46,741 nucleotides of DNA from WRCA01 sp050943575 (GCA_050943575.1 JBMNPL010000004.1:1-46741), one strand, 5' to 3'. Positions 17,209-26,325 are shown, counted from the stretch's first letter. Program-made: numbers and translations. The notes: generated from the sequence alone by a model not told the origin.

Positions 17209-17520
17209 ATGGTACCAGCATCCAAAATTCGTATTAAATTAACAGCGTTTGACCACCGTGTTTTGGTGGAGTCTGTTGATGAAATCGTAAAAACAGCAAA
17301 GCGCACAGGTGCGTCTGTTGTCGGACCGGTTCGTTTGCCGACACTGATAAAGAAATTTACAGTCAATCGTTCGCCTCACGTTGATAAAAAATCACGCGAA
17401 CAATTTGAAATCCGCAATCATAAAGCGGTTGTTGATATTGTTGATCCAACCCCTCAGACAGTTGATGCCCTGATGAAGTTGGATTTGGCGTCTGGTGTTG
17501 ATGTGAAAATTAAATTGTAA
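17209..17520 (+). CDS. rpsJ: Ribosomal protein S10
   Basis: 103 residues, part of the 30S head and (as NusE) of antitermination complexes. KIRIKLTAFDHRVL and the RSPHVDKKSREQFEIRNHK loop are canonical. First gene of the S10 section, placed 87 bases after tuf and after the hairpin; transcription must read through that hairpin or start at an unseen promoter. Confidence 0.98.
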   Translation: MVPASKIRIKLTAFDHRVLVESVDEIVKTAKRTGASVVGPVRLPTLIKKFTVNRSPHVDKKSREQFEIRNHKAVVDIVDPTPQTVDALMKLDLASGVDVKIKL

Positions 17521-17531
17521 AAGGCATAAAA

Positions 17532-18299
17532 ATGAAACGTTCGGGACTTATTACAACTAAAATAGGAATGACTCGTTTATATGATGACGCGGGTGTTTCT
17601 CATGCGGTAACGGTTTTATCTGTTGGTGATTGTAGTGTTATTGGTAATCGCACTATGGATAAAAATGGTTATGTTGCTAATGTTTTAGGAATGCGTGAAG
17701 CCAAGGCAAAACATGTTGCAAAACCTCAATTAATTGCGGCACAAAAATCAGGTGTAAAACCATTTCGCAAGATAGCTGAGTTTCGTGTTTCTGATGATTG
17801 TCTTATCCCTGTTGGCACCAAATTATCTGCGGGACATTTTGTTGTTGGTCAATTTGTTGATGTTCAAGGTACCAGCAAAGGAAAAGGTTTTCAGGGTGGA
17901 ATAAAACGTCATAATTTTGCTGGTAAAGAAGCATCTCATGGTGTATTAAAAGCGCATCGTTCAATAGGATCAGTCGGAAGTCGTGAAAGTCCAGGGCGTG
18001 TATTTAAGGGCAAAAAAATGCCGGGGCAAATGGGTAATGAGGTTGTATCAGTCCAGAATTTAAAAGTATTTGATATTGATTTGGAAGAAAACTTGATTTT
18101 TGTTGCTGGTGCGGTACCGGGTGCGAACGGGACATTTGTTTTAATTACAGATGCGATTAAGAAAGAGCATAAAGATTTGCCAATCCCAACAATGCAAGCA
18201 AAAACTGAACAAGTAAAAACTGATGATCAACAACAGCCAGTTCAAGAATTGGCAGAGCCTGTTGCAGAAGAAACTCCAGAAGAAGCACAGGGAGAATAA
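17532..18299 (+). CDS. rplC: Ribosomal protein L3 with acidic C-terminal tail
   Basis: 255 residues, about 40 more than a core L3. The core is canonical (RSGLITTKIGMTRL, SHGVLKAHRSIGS, PGRVFKGKKMPGQMGN). The additional C-terminus from ~residue 208 is rich in Glu, Gln, Pro and Thr (QQQPVQELAEPVAEETPEEA) and likely disordered. Eleven bases after rpsJ. Binds 23S rRNA near the peptidyl-transferase centre. Confidence 0.97.
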   Translation: MKRSGLITTKIGMTRLYDDAGVSHAVTVLSVGDCSVIGNRTMDKNGYVANVLGMREAKAKHVAKPQLIAAQKSGVKPFRKIAEFRVSDDCLIPVGTKLSAGHFVVGQFVDVQGTSKGKGFQGGIKRHNFAGKEASHGVLKAHRSIGSVGSRESPGRVFKGKKMPGQMGNEVVSVQNLKVFDIDLEENLIFVAGAVPGANGTFVLITDAIKKEHKDLPIPTMQAKTEQVKTDDQQQPVQELAEPVAEETPEEAQGE

Positions 18300-18302
18300 A
18301 AA

Positions 18303-18923
18303 ATGCGAATAGATATTATAAATTTTGAAGGTAAAAAAACAGGCACCATTGATTTAAATCCTGCGATTTTTGGTCTAGAACCTCGTGCAGATATTTTACA
18401 TCGAATAGTTGTATGGCAACGTGCAAATGCGCGTGCTGGCACACATTTGGTGAAAACAGTTTCCGAAGTTGCCGGTAGTGGTAAAAAAGCATTCAAACAA
18501 AAGAAAACAGGCAGGGCACGTCAAGGTGAGAAAACTAATGTTCATATGCGTGGCGGTGGTGTTGTTCATGGACCAGTTTTACGTGATCATAAAATTGATT
18601 TACCAAAAAAGATTCGCAGTTTGGGCTTAAAAATGGCTATTTCAAGCAAGGTTAAAGAGGGTAATTTAATAATTATTGATAGCGAAAAAATGTCTACTAT
18701 TAAAACTGCAAATGTTGTTAAGGTGTTAAAAAACATGAAACTGGATTCAGCTTTATTTGTTGGCGGTGATTCTTTGGATACTAACTTTAAAAAATCTATA
18801 GCGAACATTGCTAATATTAACGCATTACCGACTATTGGTTTGAATGTTTTAGATATTTTAAAGCATAAAAATTTAGTTTTGACAGCGGATGCTGTTAAAG
18901 CGATGGAAAAAAGGTTGGCGTGA
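18303..18923 (+). CDS. rplD: Ribosomal protein L4
   Basis: 206 residues, full length. Early 50S assembly protein lining the exit tunnel; the tunnel loop KKAFKQKKTGRARQGEKTN and MRGGGVVHGPV are present. Three bases after rplC. In enterobacteria L4 autoregulates S10; no matching leader was identified here. Confidence 0.97.
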   Translation: MRIDIINFEGKKTGTIDLNPAIFGLEPRADILHRIVVWQRANARAGTHLVKTVSEVAGSGKKAFKQKKTGRARQGEKTNVHMRGGGVVHGPVLRDHKIDLPKKIRSLGLKMAISSKVKEGNLIIIDSEKMSTIKTANVVKVLKNMKLDSALFVGGDSLDTNFKKSIANIANINALPTIGLNVLDILKHKNLVLTADAVKAMEKRLA

Positions 18924-18924
18924 G

Positions 18925-19251
18925 ATGGTAAAAAAGAAAACTATTGAAAAGAAAACAATTGCGACACCGGGGATGTATGATATTCTTCGTCGTCCAATTA
19001 TTTCAGAAAAATCTGCAAAACTGGCAGAAACTAACGCGATAGCGTTTGAAATTGATCCACGTTTTGGCAAGAAAGATGTTGCAAACGCGATTAAAGCGAT
19101 TTATAATATCACGCCTGAAAAAATTAATATTATTAATCAAAAAGGGAAAGTAAAAACTTTTCGTGGAAGAGTAAAAGGGACGCAAAAAACAATTAAAAAA
19201 GCGTACATTACTTTAAAGCAGGGCGACAAAATAGAAATCGCCAATGTATAA
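18925..19251 (+). CDS. rplW: Ribosomal protein L23
   Basis: 108 residues from ATG 18925, one base after the rplD stop; the longer frame opening at 18889 overlaps rplD and is rejected. A Lys-rich N-terminus of ~15 residues precedes the core (MYDILRRPIISEKSAKL). L23 lies at the tunnel exit and docks SRP and trigger factor. Confidence 0.97.
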   Translation: MVKKKTIEKKTIATPGMYDILRRPIISEKSAKLAETNAIAFEIDPRFGKKDVANAIKAIYNITPEKINIINQKGKVKTFRGRVKGTQKTIKKAYITLKQGDKIEIANV

Positions 19252-19256
19252 CTTGG

Positions 19257-19295
19257 CTTTGACAGATAATCCAAACAGAGATGCTATTGTCAAAG
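19257..19295 (+). promoter_or_regulatory. Hairpin (possible weak promoter) before rplB
   Basis: CTTTGACA (19257-19264) pairs with TGTCAAAG (19288-19295). The left arm includes a consensus TTGACA, but the -10 at the right spacing (TGCTAT) is poor. It is either a processing hairpin or a weak internal promoter. Confidence 0.35.
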
Positions 19296-19317
19296 TTTAA
19301 TATTAAGGTAAGAAGAT

Positions 19318-20154
19318 ATGGCATTAAAGCAATATAAATCAATTACACCAGGAACACGTGGCCTCGTATTAATAGATAAATCTGAATTACATCGTGGCAA
19401 GCCTGAAAAATCTTTAACTCATGGTAAAAAATCCAAGGGTGGACGTAATAATTTTGGGCATGTTGTTGTTCCTCATCAGGGTGGTGGTCATAAACGAAAA
19501 TATCGTTTAATTGATTTTAAACGTAAAAAGTTTGATATACCTGCAACGGTTGTAAGGTTAGAATATGATCCAAATCGTACAGGATTTATTGCCTTGATTG
19601 AGTATAAAGATGGTGAAAAGTCATATATTTTAGCACCACGTAATTTAAGTTCAGGTGATATTGTAATTTCTGGTGAACGTCAAGATATTAAACCGGGAAA
19701 TGCGATGCCATTGAAAAATATGCCAATTGGAACAATTGTGCATAATGTGGAATTAAAACCGGGTGCTGGTGGTCAGTTAGCACGTTCTGCGGGGTGTTAT
19801 GCTCAATTAATGGGTAAAGATGGTGTTTATGCTCAAATTAAAATGAACAGCGGCGAATTACGCAAGGTTCATTCTGATTGTATGGCGACAGTTGGTAGTG
19901 TATCAAATCCGGATCAATCTAATATTAATTTGGGTAAAGCGGGTCGTGCACGTTGGTTGGGTATTCGTCCCAGTACACGTGGTGTGGCACAGAATCCATG
20001 CGATCATCCAATGGGTGGTGGAAACGGTAAATCCAAGGGTCATACACCTGTTTCTCGGACTGGTATTCCATCCAAGGGTTATCGTACTCGCACAAACAAG
20101 CGCACGAATCGGATGATAATTCGTTCACGGCATTTGAACAAAAAGAAAAAATAA
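19318..20154 (+). CDS. rplB: Ribosomal protein L2
   Basis: 278 residues, standard length. Supports subunit joining and peptidyl transfer; the conserved HPMGGGNGKSKGHTP segment with the key histidine is intact, as is the KSLTHGKKSKGGRNNFGH loop. Preceded by a 66-base gap with a hairpin, the longest within S10. Confidence 0.98.
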   Translation: MALKQYKSITPGTRGLVLIDKSELHRGKPEKSLTHGKKSKGGRNNFGHVVVPHQGGGHKRKYRLIDFKRKKFDIPATVVRLEYDPNRTGFIALIEYKDGEKSYILAPRNLSSGDIVISGERQDIKPGNAMPLKNMPIGTIVHNVELKPGAGGQLARSAGCYAQLMGKDGVYAQIKMNSGELRKVHSDCMATVGSVSNPDQSNINLGKAGRARWLGIRPSTRGVAQNPCDHPMGGGNGKSKGHTPVSRTGIPSKGYRTRTNKRTNRMIIRSRHLNKKKK

Positions 20155-20167
20155 TAAGGAATAAATT

Positions 20168-20458
20168 ATGGCACGCAGTGTATGGAAAGGTCCTTTTGTT
20201 CATCCAAGTATTTTGAAAAAGGTGAGCAAAGCAAATGAAACAAATGATCGCAAGCCTATTAAAACTTGGGCAAGGGGTAGCACTATTGTTCCCCCGATGG
20301 TTGGATTAACTTTCGAGGTGCATAACGGGCACAAATTCATTCCGGTATTGGTTGTAGAAGATATGATTGGTCATAAATTGGGTGAATTTGCACCAACTCG
20401 TACCTTCAAAGGGCATGCAGCGAATAAAAAAGCCGCTGCTAAAGGTGGAAAGAAATAA
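20168..20458 (+). CDS. rpsS: Ribosomal protein S19
   Basis: 96 residues. ARSVWKGPFVHPSILKK and KLGEFAPTRTFKGHA are canonical. Head protein of the 30S subunit that pairs with S13. Thirteen bases after rplB. Confidence 0.98.
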   Translation: MARSVWKGPFVHPSILKKVSKANETNDRKPIKTWARGSTIVPPMVGLTFEVHNGHKFIPVLVVEDMIGHKLGEFAPTRTFKGHAANKKAAAKGGKK

Positions 20459-20471
20459 TTAGGGTATTATC

Positions 20472-20906
20472 ATGACCGAAAGAAGATATAATTTAAAAGA
20501 TAATCAGGTTCGCGCATTTAACAAGATGATTCGCATTAGTCATCAAAAATTATGCTTGGTTACGGATTTGATTCGTGGTTTACCGGTTGCTCGTGCAATT
20601 GATATTTTGAAATTTTCAAAAAAACGTGTTGCGGGTGAGGTTTTAAAAACTTTGATGTCAGCGGTTGCTAATGCTGAACACAATCAAAAATTATCGGTAG
20701 ACAGTTTGTATGTGAAAGAAATTTGGTGTGGAAAATCTTTAACTATGAAGCGTATTTTCCCAGGACCGCGTGGCAGTGCGCGTCCAATATTAAAACCTTT
20801 TTCTAATTTGACAATCATTTTAGAAAGCGGTGCACCAACATTGAAAGCCAAGGCTAAACCAAAGGCTGACAATAAAGAAACCAAAAAAGAAACAAAGAAG
20901 AAATAA
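20472..20906 (+). CDS. rplV: Ribosomal protein L22 with Lys-rich tail
   Basis: 144 residues, about 30 more than a minimal L22. The core is standard (RISHQKLCLVTDLIRGLPV, MKRIFPGPRGSARPILKP). The tail KAKAKPKADNKETKKETKKK is low complexity and basic. L22 lines the exit tunnel; the tail is probably disordered. Confidence 0.97.
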   Translation: MTERRYNLKDNQVRAFNKMIRISHQKLCLVTDLIRGLPVARAIDILKFSKKRVAGEVLKTLMSAVANAEHNQKLSVDSLYVKEIWCGKSLTMKRIFPGPRGSARPILKPFSNLTIILESGAPTLKAKAKPKADNKETKKETKKK

Positions 20907-20924
20907 TCCGAAAAGGAAGTACCT

Positions 20925-21629
20925 ATGGGACAGAAAGTATCGCCAATTTCATTACGTGCGTTTATAAACAAGATAACAGATTCTCGCTGGATTGCGAGCA
21001 AGTTTGAGTATGCTGGATTACTGGCCGAAGATTTAAGAATTCGTCGGTTTATTGAAAAGAGGCTTAAAAAAGCTGGTCTGGCTAAGGTTGTTATAGAACG
21101 TTTTGCAAAAAAAATAGTTGTCACGATTCATACCAGTCGTCCAGGAATGATTATTGGTAAAAATGGTGCTGACATTGAAGCTTTACGTAATGAGATTAAA
21201 AAACTGACTAAAAATGATCAAGTTGTTGTAAATATATTCGAGGTTCGTCGTCCTGATTTGAATGCTAAATTAGTTGCACAAAATATTGCTCAACAGATTG
21301 AAGGTCGTGTTTCTTTTAAGCGTGCGATGAAAAAAGCGGTTCAAAACACTCAAAAGGCTGGTGCGCTGGGTATTAAAGTTATGGTATCTGGTCGTTTAAA
21401 TGGTGCTGAAATTGCTCGTAGCGAGCAAATTCGCGAAGGTCGTATTCCATTACACACTTTACGTGCAGATATTGATTATGCATCTATTCAGGCAAAAACC
21501 ACATATGGTGTTATTGGTGTAAAGGTTTGGATTTATACAGGTGATGTTGTAAACAAGGAAAAACTGGCGAACGAGCGTGCTCGTCCGACTGAATATGCTG
21601 GAACTAGCGAAAAGAAAACAGGTAAATAA
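20925..21629 (+). CDS. rpsC: Ribosomal protein S3
   Basis: 234 residues. KH domain motif (RPGMIIGKNGADIEAL) and the C-terminal GVIGVKVWIYTGDV are intact. Helps unwind mRNA at the entry channel. Eighteen bases after rplV. Confidence 0.98.
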   Translation: MGQKVSPISLRAFINKITDSRWIASKFEYAGLLAEDLRIRRFIEKRLKKAGLAKVVIERFAKKIVVTIHTSRPGMIIGKNGADIEALRNEIKKLTKNDQVVVNIFEVRRPDLNAKLVAQNIAQQIEGRVSFKRAMKKAVQNTQKAGALGIKVMVSGRLNGAEIARSEQIREGRIPLHTLRADIDYASIQAKTTYGVIGVKVWIYTGDVVNKEKLANERARPTEYAGTSEKKTGK

Positions 21630-21644
21630 TAAAGGTATGTTAAA

Positions 21645-22058
21645 ATGTTAATGCCGAAAAAGACAAAGTTTAGAAAACAGCACAAAGGTCGCATTCGCGG
21701 AAATGCCAAGGGCGGAAGTGAATTGGCATTTGGTTCTTTTGGACTTAAAGCGATGTCTCCGGAACGTGTTACGGCTCGTCAGATAGAATCAGCGCGTCGT
21801 GCTATTACCCGTCATATGAAACGTTTAGGTAAATTATGGATTCGCATATTTCCGGATGTTCCAGTTAGTAAAAAACCTGCGGAAGTTCGTATGGGTAAAG
21901 GTAAGGGTAGTGTAGAATATTGGATTTGTCGTGTAAAACCGGGCAGAATAATGTTTGAAATAGATGGTGTAAAACCCGAGGTTGCTATCCAAGCATTAAC
22001 ATTGGCTGCTGCGAAATTACCAGTTAAAACCAAGATTGTCGAGAGAAAGGCGAATTAA
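21645..22058 (+). CDS. rplP: Ribosomal protein L16
   Basis: 137 residues, starting MLMPKKTKFRKQHKGR as is usual in proteobacteria; a second in-frame ATG at 21651 is less standard. GSFGLKAMSPERVTARQIES matches, as does KGKGSVEYWICRVKPG. Its end is one base from the rpmC start. Late-assembly 50S protein next to the A site. Confidence 0.97.
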   Translation: MLMPKKTKFRKQHKGRIRGNAKGGSELAFGSFGLKAMSPERVTARQIESARRAITRHMKRLGKLWIRIFPDVPVSKKPAEVRMGKGKGSVEYWICRVKPGRIMFEIDGVKPEVAIQALTLAAAKLPVKTKIVERKAN

Positions 22059-22059
22059 A

Positions 22060-22278
22060 ATGGCAGAAAAAAAGAAAGTCAAAACGACTAAAACTATTAA
22101 GAAAGACGAGGCTTTGACCAAGGATGCTTTAACAAGCAAATTGACAGATTTGAAAAAAGAAGCGATGGAGCAACGTTTTCAACATGCGGCTGGTCAATTA
22201 CCAAAAACTCATATTATGCGTAAAACTCGTCGTGAAATAGCACGTGTAAAAACACAGTTGAACAAGAAAGGGAATTAA
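22060..22278 (+). CDS. rpmC: Ribosomal protein L29 with basic N-terminal extension
   Basis: 72 residues from ATG 22060 (the longer frame from 22036 overlaps rplP and is rejected). A Lys-rich stretch (EKKKVKTTKTIKKDEAL) precedes the usual core LTSKLTDLKKEAMEQRFQHA. Sits beside L23 at the tunnel exit. Confidence 0.95.
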   Translation: MAEKKKVKTTKTIKKDEALTKDALTSKLTDLKKEAMEQRFQHAAGQLPKTHIMRKTRREIARVKTQLNKKGN

Positions 22279-22280
22279 AA

Positions 22281-22544
22281 ATGCCAAGACACGTATTACA
22301 AGGAATTATTAAAAGTGCTGCTAACGATAAAACCGTTGTAGTAGAAGTAGAACGCAAGTTTCGTCATCCTTTGTATGGTAAATTTGTTAAACAGAACAAA
22401 AAATACAAAGCTCATGATGAAAAGAACGAATACAAAGTTGGTGAAATTGTTACGATTGAAGAGCATCGTCCAATTTCTAAAACCAAAGCTTGGGTAGTCA
22501 AGGGACGCGTTGGCGTTGCAAAAGATACAGATGTTGTGGAGTAA
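22281..22544 (+). CDS. rpsQ: Ribosomal protein S17
   Basis: 87 residues. GIIKSAANDKTVVVEVERKF and the loop EYKVGEIVTIEEHRPISKTK are canonical. Two bases after rpmC. Early binder of 16S helix 11. Confidence 0.97.
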   Translation: MPRHVLQGIIKSAANDKTVVVEVERKFRHPLYGKFVKQNKKYKAHDEKNEYKVGEIVTIEEHRPISKTKAWVVKGRVGVAKDTDVVE

Positions 22545-22549
22545 AAATC

Positions 22550-22924
22550 ATGATTCAAGTCGAAACAGTTATGACAGTTGCGGATAATTCTGGTGCTAAA
22601 AAAGCCATGTGCATCAAGGTTCTAGGTGGCAGTCATCGTCGTTATGCGTCGGTTGGCGACAAAGTTGTTGTTGCGATCAAGGATGCGATTCCACGTGGCA
22701 AGGTTCAAAAAGGAACAGTACAACGTGCAATTATTGTACGGACCAAGTTTCCTGTTAAACGCGAAGATGGCAGTATTATTCGCTTTGACGACAATGCATG
22801 TGTTTTAATAAACAAAAATAACTTTGAACCGATAGGGACACGTATTTTCGGACCGGTTGCTCGCGAGGCTCGTCGTAAATACGATATCCAGAAAATTATG
22901 TCATTGGCTCCGGAAGTTTTGTAA
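22550..22924 (+). CDS. rplN: Ribosomal protein L14
   Basis: 124 residues from ATG 22550; the longer frame from 22490 overlaps rpsQ and is rejected. MIQVETVMTVADNSGAKKAM and the end KIMSLAPEVL are canonical. Start of the spc section; only 5 bases after rpsQ, so S10 and spc are joined. Confidence 0.97.
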   Translation: MIQVETVMTVADNSGAKKAMCIKVLGGSHRRYASVGDKVVVAIKDAIPRGKVQKGTVQRAIIVRTKFPVKREDGSIIRFDDNACVLINKNNFEPIGTRIFGPVAREARRKYDIQKIMSLAPEVL

Positions 22925-22939
22925 TAAAAGGTTGTTAAA

Positions 22940-23245
22940 ATGAAGATTAAAAAGGGTGATGAAGTAATTGTTATTTCAGGCAAATACAAGGGCGTAAAAG
23001 GCAAAGTTTTAGAAGCTCGTCCGTCTGAATCACGTGTTGTTGTTGCGGGTGTAAATCGTCGCAAATGGCATATTAAGCCAACGCAGGAGAAACCGGGGCA
23101 TATCGAAGATCGCGAGGCTCCAATACATGTTTCTAATGTTGCGATTTTAGATCCCAAGACAAAAAAGGCGACACGTGTTGGGTATAAAATAGAGGGCGAT
23201 AAGAAAATTCGTATTGCCAAGAAGTCTGGTGAAAAATTGAATTAA
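22940..23245 (+). CDS. rplX: Ribosomal protein L24
   Basis: 101 residues, with the KOW motif KIKKGDEVIVISGKYKGVKG. Assembly initiator of the 50S subunit. The 49-base gap that follows contains a hairpin (23258-23279). Confidence 0.97.
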   Translation: MKIKKGDEVIVISGKYKGVKGKVLEARPSESRVVVAGVNRRKWHIKPTQEKPGHIEDREAPIHVSNVAILDPKTKKATRVGYKIEGDKKIRIAKKSGEKLN

Positions 23246-23257
23246 CTTAAAAACTTG

Positions 23258-23279
23258 ATTTTCCGTTGATACGGAAATC
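23258..23279 (+). promoter_or_regulatory. Small hairpin between rplX and rplE
   Basis: TTTCCGT and ACGGAAA pair across a TGAT loop. In the gap before rplE, with an AAGGATG ribosome site after it. In enterobacteria S8 regulates spc near rplE, so it is a candidate regulatory site by position only. Confidence 0.35.
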
Positions 23280-23294
23280 CAAAAGGATGAAAAA

Positions 23295-23840
23295 ATGCAA
23301 AGTAGATTGCGCACAGTTTATGAAAAAGAAGTTATTCCAATGTTGGAAAAAGAATTTGGTTACAAGAACAAATTGGCTGTTCCTCGTTTAACTAAAATTG
23401 TTTTGAACATGGGTGTTGGTGCGGCTGCTCAGGACAAGAAAAAGCTTGATGCGGCTGTTAGTGATTTGACAGCGATTGCTGCACAGAAACCAGTTATTAC
23501 CAAGGCTAAAAAATCAATTGCGACTTATCGTTTACGCGAAGGTCAATCAATTGGTGCCAAGGTTACATTACGTGGCAAGCGTATGTATGATTTTTTGGAT
23601 AAATTGATTACGGTTGCTTTACCACGTATTAAAGATTTCCAAGGTTTATCAAAATCAAGTTTTGATGGTCATGGGAATTATGCATTTGGCATTAAAGAAC
23701 ATTTAATTTTCCCAGAAATTTCGGTTGATAAAATTGAAAACATAATTGGGATGGATATTGTTATTGCAACGACTGCAAAAACAGATGATGAAGCAAGGGC
23801 ATTACTGATAAAATTAGGTATGCCATTGGTTCTTAAATAA
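23295..23840 (+). CDS. rplE: Ribosomal protein L5
   Basis: 181 residues. VPRLTKIVLNMGVG and the GNYAFGIKEHLIFPEI segment are canonical. Binds 5S rRNA and the central protuberance. Confidence 0.98.
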   Translation: MQSRLRTVYEKEVIPMLEKEFGYKNKLAVPRLTKIVLNMGVGAAAQDKKKLDAAVSDLTAIAAQKPVITKAKKSIATYRLREGQSIGAKVTLRGKRMYDFLDKLITVALPRIKDFQGLSKSSFDGHGNYAFGIKEHLIFPEISVDKIENIIGMDIVIATTAKTDDEARALLIKLGMPLVLK

Positions 23841-23854
23841 TAAAGAGAAAAAAT

Positions 23855-24157
23855 ATGGCAAAATTAGCATTGATTAATCAACAAGCACGGCGCGAAAAAA
23901 TGGTTGCTAAATATGCAAAAAAGCGTGATGCATTAAAAGCAAAGATGTCGGTAAATTCCACACCAGATGAGCGTATAGATGCTATGAAGAAAATGGCGAA
24001 ATTACCACGTAATGCGAGCAAGACACGGTTACGCAATCGTTGTTCTGTTACGGGGCGTTCACGTGGTGTTATAAGATTTTTTGGATTGTGTCGTCAACAA
24101 ATTCGCACATTGGCTTCCGAGGGGAAATTGCCGGGTGTAAGAAAATCAAGCTGGTAA
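23855..24157 (+). CDS. rpsN: Ribosomal protein S14, long zinc-free form
   Basis: 100 residues, the long form without the CxxC zinc pairs. RNRCSVTGRSRGVIRFFGLC and the KLPGVRKSSW end are canonical. Fourteen bases after rplE. Confidence 0.97.
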   Translation: MAKLALINQQARREKMVAKYAKKRDALKAKMSVNSTPDERIDAMKKMAKLPRNASKTRLRNRCSVTGRSRGVIRFFGLCRQQIRTLASEGKLPGVRKSSW

Positions 24158-24177
24158 AAATTATACGGAGAAATAAA

Positions 24178-24576
24178 ATGTCATTGACTCATCCGATTGG
24201 AGATTTATTAACTAGAATTCGCAATGGGCAGAACGCTGGTAAAGAATTTGTACGTGTTCCTGCGTCTAAATTGCGCACGGCGGTTTTATCTGTTTTAAAA
24301 GACGAAGGTTATATAACAGATTTTCGTGAAGAGCAGGTTGATTCACGTCGTAAAAATATTTTAATAGAATTAAAATATATTGATGGCAATGGTGCGATTC
24401 AGGAAATATCTGTAATATCAAAGCCGGGTCGTCGTGTATATTCAGGCTGTTTCAAAATGCCAAAAATTATGAATGGTCTGGGTATTGCTATTGTTAGCAC
24501 TCCTCATGGGGTGATGACAGATCACAAGGCTCGTTTAATGAATGTTGGTGGCGAAGTATTGTGTCGCGTGGTATAA
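24178..24576 (+). CDS. rpsH: Ribosomal protein S8
   Basis: 132 residues from ATG 24178, after a GGAG ribosome site; the longer frame from 24040 overlaps rpsN and is rejected. Core MSLTHPIGDLLTRIRNGQ and GIAIVSTPHGVMTDHKA match. Central organiser of the 16S rRNA platform. Confidence 0.97.
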   Translation: MSLTHPIGDLLTRIRNGQNAGKEFVRVPASKLRTAVLSVLKDEGYITDFREEQVDSRRKNILIELKYIDGNGAIQEISVISKPGRRVYSGCFKMPKIMNGLGIAIVSTPHGVMTDHKARLMNVGGEVLCRVV

Positions 24577-24595
24577 ATAATAAAAGGTTGTTAAA

Positions 24596-25159
24596 ATGTC
24601 TCGTGCAGGAAAATATCCAGTTGAAATAGTAAGCGGTGTAAACGTTACGATTACTGATACTGCTGTTATTGTTAAAGGTCCCAAAGGTGAATTAAGAGTC
24701 CCGTTGGATACTAGAAACGCAGATTTAGTTGATGTAAAAGTTGACGGGGACAAAGTTGTTGTTACACCCAGAAAAAATGCGGATGAAAAACAATCTAGGG
24801 TTATGTGGGGAACAATGACTCGTAATATTAAAAACGCTGTTATTGGTGTAACCGAAGGTTTTTGTAAAAATATTTGCATGAAAGGTGTTGGATTTAAAGC
24901 ATCTGTAAAAGATAATGATTTAGTTTTAATTGCTGGATATTCGCATGATGTTGTTTTACCAATTCCGGATGGAATATCTGTTGAAATAGGTGCGATAGAA
25001 AATGGGATTGTAAATTTTGCTATCAAAGGAATTGATAAGCATTTAGTTGGGCAATTTGCGGATAAAGTTTGTAAAGTTCGCAAAGTTGAACCTTATAAAG
25101 GCAAGGGTATTTATTATAAAGGGCAAAAAATTATTCGTAAAGAAGGCAAAAAGAAATAA
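24596..25159 (+). CDS. rplF: Ribosomal protein L6
   Basis: 187 residues, slightly above the typical 177. MSRAGKYPVEIVSGVNVTI and PYKGKGIYYKGQKIIRKEGK are canonical. Sits by the sarcin-ricin loop. The frame is intact over both domains. Confidence 0.97.
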   Translation: MSRAGKYPVEIVSGVNVTITDTAVIVKGPKGELRVPLDTRNADLVDVKVDGDKVVVTPRKNADEKQSRVMWGTMTRNIKNAVIGVTEGFCKNICMKGVGFKASVKDNDLVLIAGYSHDVVLPIPDGISVEIGAIENGIVNFAIKGIDKHLVGQFADKVCKVRKVEPYKGKGIYYKGQKIIRKEGKKK

Positions 25160-25193
25160 TTAATTATAAGTACAGGCATTAAAAGGAAAAAAG

Positions 25194-25550
25194 ATGTTAA
25201 AACATTTGACCACAAAAGAGCGTAGGGTTTTATCAAATCGCAGTGCGGCAAAACGTAAGAATTTTGAAAAAATTCGTTTATCTGTTTTTCGTTCTGGTCG
25301 TCATATTGAAATCCAAGCAATTGATGATGTTAAGGGGCATACGATTTGTGCGGCATCAAGTAAAGAAAAAGATTTTCAAGGCAAGGGTTGGAATATTGCG
25401 GGTGCAGAAATGGTTGGTTCTATTTTTGCGGAACGCGCAAAAAAGTCCAAATTAACAGATAATTGTTATTTTGATCGCGGTGGTTATCGTTATCATGGTC
25501 GTGTAAAAGCCTTATGCGAAGCGATTCGCAAAGGTGGAATAAAGATTTAA
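25194..25550 (+). CDS. rplR: Ribosomal protein L18
   Basis: 118 residues. The end YRYHGRVKALCEAIRKGG is canonical. 5S rRNA binder. Confidence 0.97.
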   Translation: MLKHLTTKERRVLSNRSAAKRKNFEKIRLSVFRSGRHIEIQAIDDVKGHTICAASSKEKDFQGKGWNIAGAEMVGSIFAERAKKSKLTDNCYFDRGGYRYHGRVKALCEAIRKGGIKI

Positions 25551-25566
25551 TCTTAGGGAGTACATA

Positions 25567-26124
25567 ATGGCTCGTTTCGAAGACAAGAAAAATTTACAAG
25601 ATAAAGATATGGGATTAGTTGATAAACTGGTATCTATTAATCGCGTATCTAAAACTGTCAAGGGCGGACGTAATATGTCATTTAGCGCCTTGGTTGTTGT
25701 TGGTGATAAAGCCGGCAGAGTTGGTTTTGGTAAAGGCAAGGCACTAGAAGTTCAATCTGCTGTTCAAAAAGCAACCAAAGCCGCAAAGGCTCGGATGATT
25801 CGTGTACCATTAAAAGAGGGTCGTACTTTACATCATGACATTGAATCTAAATTTGGTGCGAGCAGGCTAGTTATTCGCAGTGCAGTTCCAGGAACAGGAA
25901 TAATTGCGGGTGGTGCATTACGTGCGGTATTTGAATGTTTGGGTGTTCAGGACGTTGTTGTAAAATCTTATGGCAGCAACAATCCGAACAATATGATTCG
26001 CGCTGCTTTTAATGCTTTAGCAAGGGTAAATTCTCCAAAATTGGTTGCTGCACGTCGTGGCAAATCGGTTGCGGAAATTATTGCTGGTCGCGATGGGAAA
26101 AAGATTGAAGAATCGGCGGAGTAA
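25567..26124 (+). CDS. rpsE: Ribosomal protein S5
   Basis: 185 residues. Segment NRVSKTVKGGRNMSFSALVV and GRVGFGKGKALEVQSAVQKA are canonical. AGGGAG lies before the ATG. Proofreading and mRNA-entry protein. Confidence 0.98.
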   Translation: MARFEDKKNLQDKDMGLVDKLVSINRVSKTVKGGRNMSFSALVVVGDKAGRVGFGKGKALEVQSAVQKATKAAKARMIRVPLKEGRTLHHDIESKFGASRLVIRSAVPGTGIIAGGALRAVFECLGVQDVVVKSYGSNNPNNMIRAAFNALARVNSPKLVAARRGKSVAEIIAGRDGKKIEESAE

Positions 26125-26127
26125 GAA

Positions 26128-26304
26128 ATGGCAAAGATAAAGATTAGACAAGTAAAGAGTTGTATTGGTCGTCCAGAATCACAAGTTAAGATTTTAAAGG
26201 CTTTGAAACTGGGTGGCAATGTTGGTAAGGTTTCGGAATTACCAGATACAGATTCTGTACGTGGCATGATAGCCAAGGTTAAACACCTTGTTGTTGTAGA
26301 ATAA
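26128..26304 (+). CDS. rpmD: Ribosomal protein L30
   Basis: 58 residues starting MAKIKIRQVKSCIGRPESQV; three bases after the rpsE stop. KALKLGGNVGKVSELPDTDS and the GMIAKVKHLVVVE end fit L30. Found by reading the gap between rpsE and rplO. Confidence 0.96.
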   Translation: MAKIKIRQVKSCIGRPESQVKILKALKLGGNVGKVSELPDTDSVRGMIAKVKHLVVVE

Positions 26305-26325
26305 TTATATAGAGAGGCATAAACG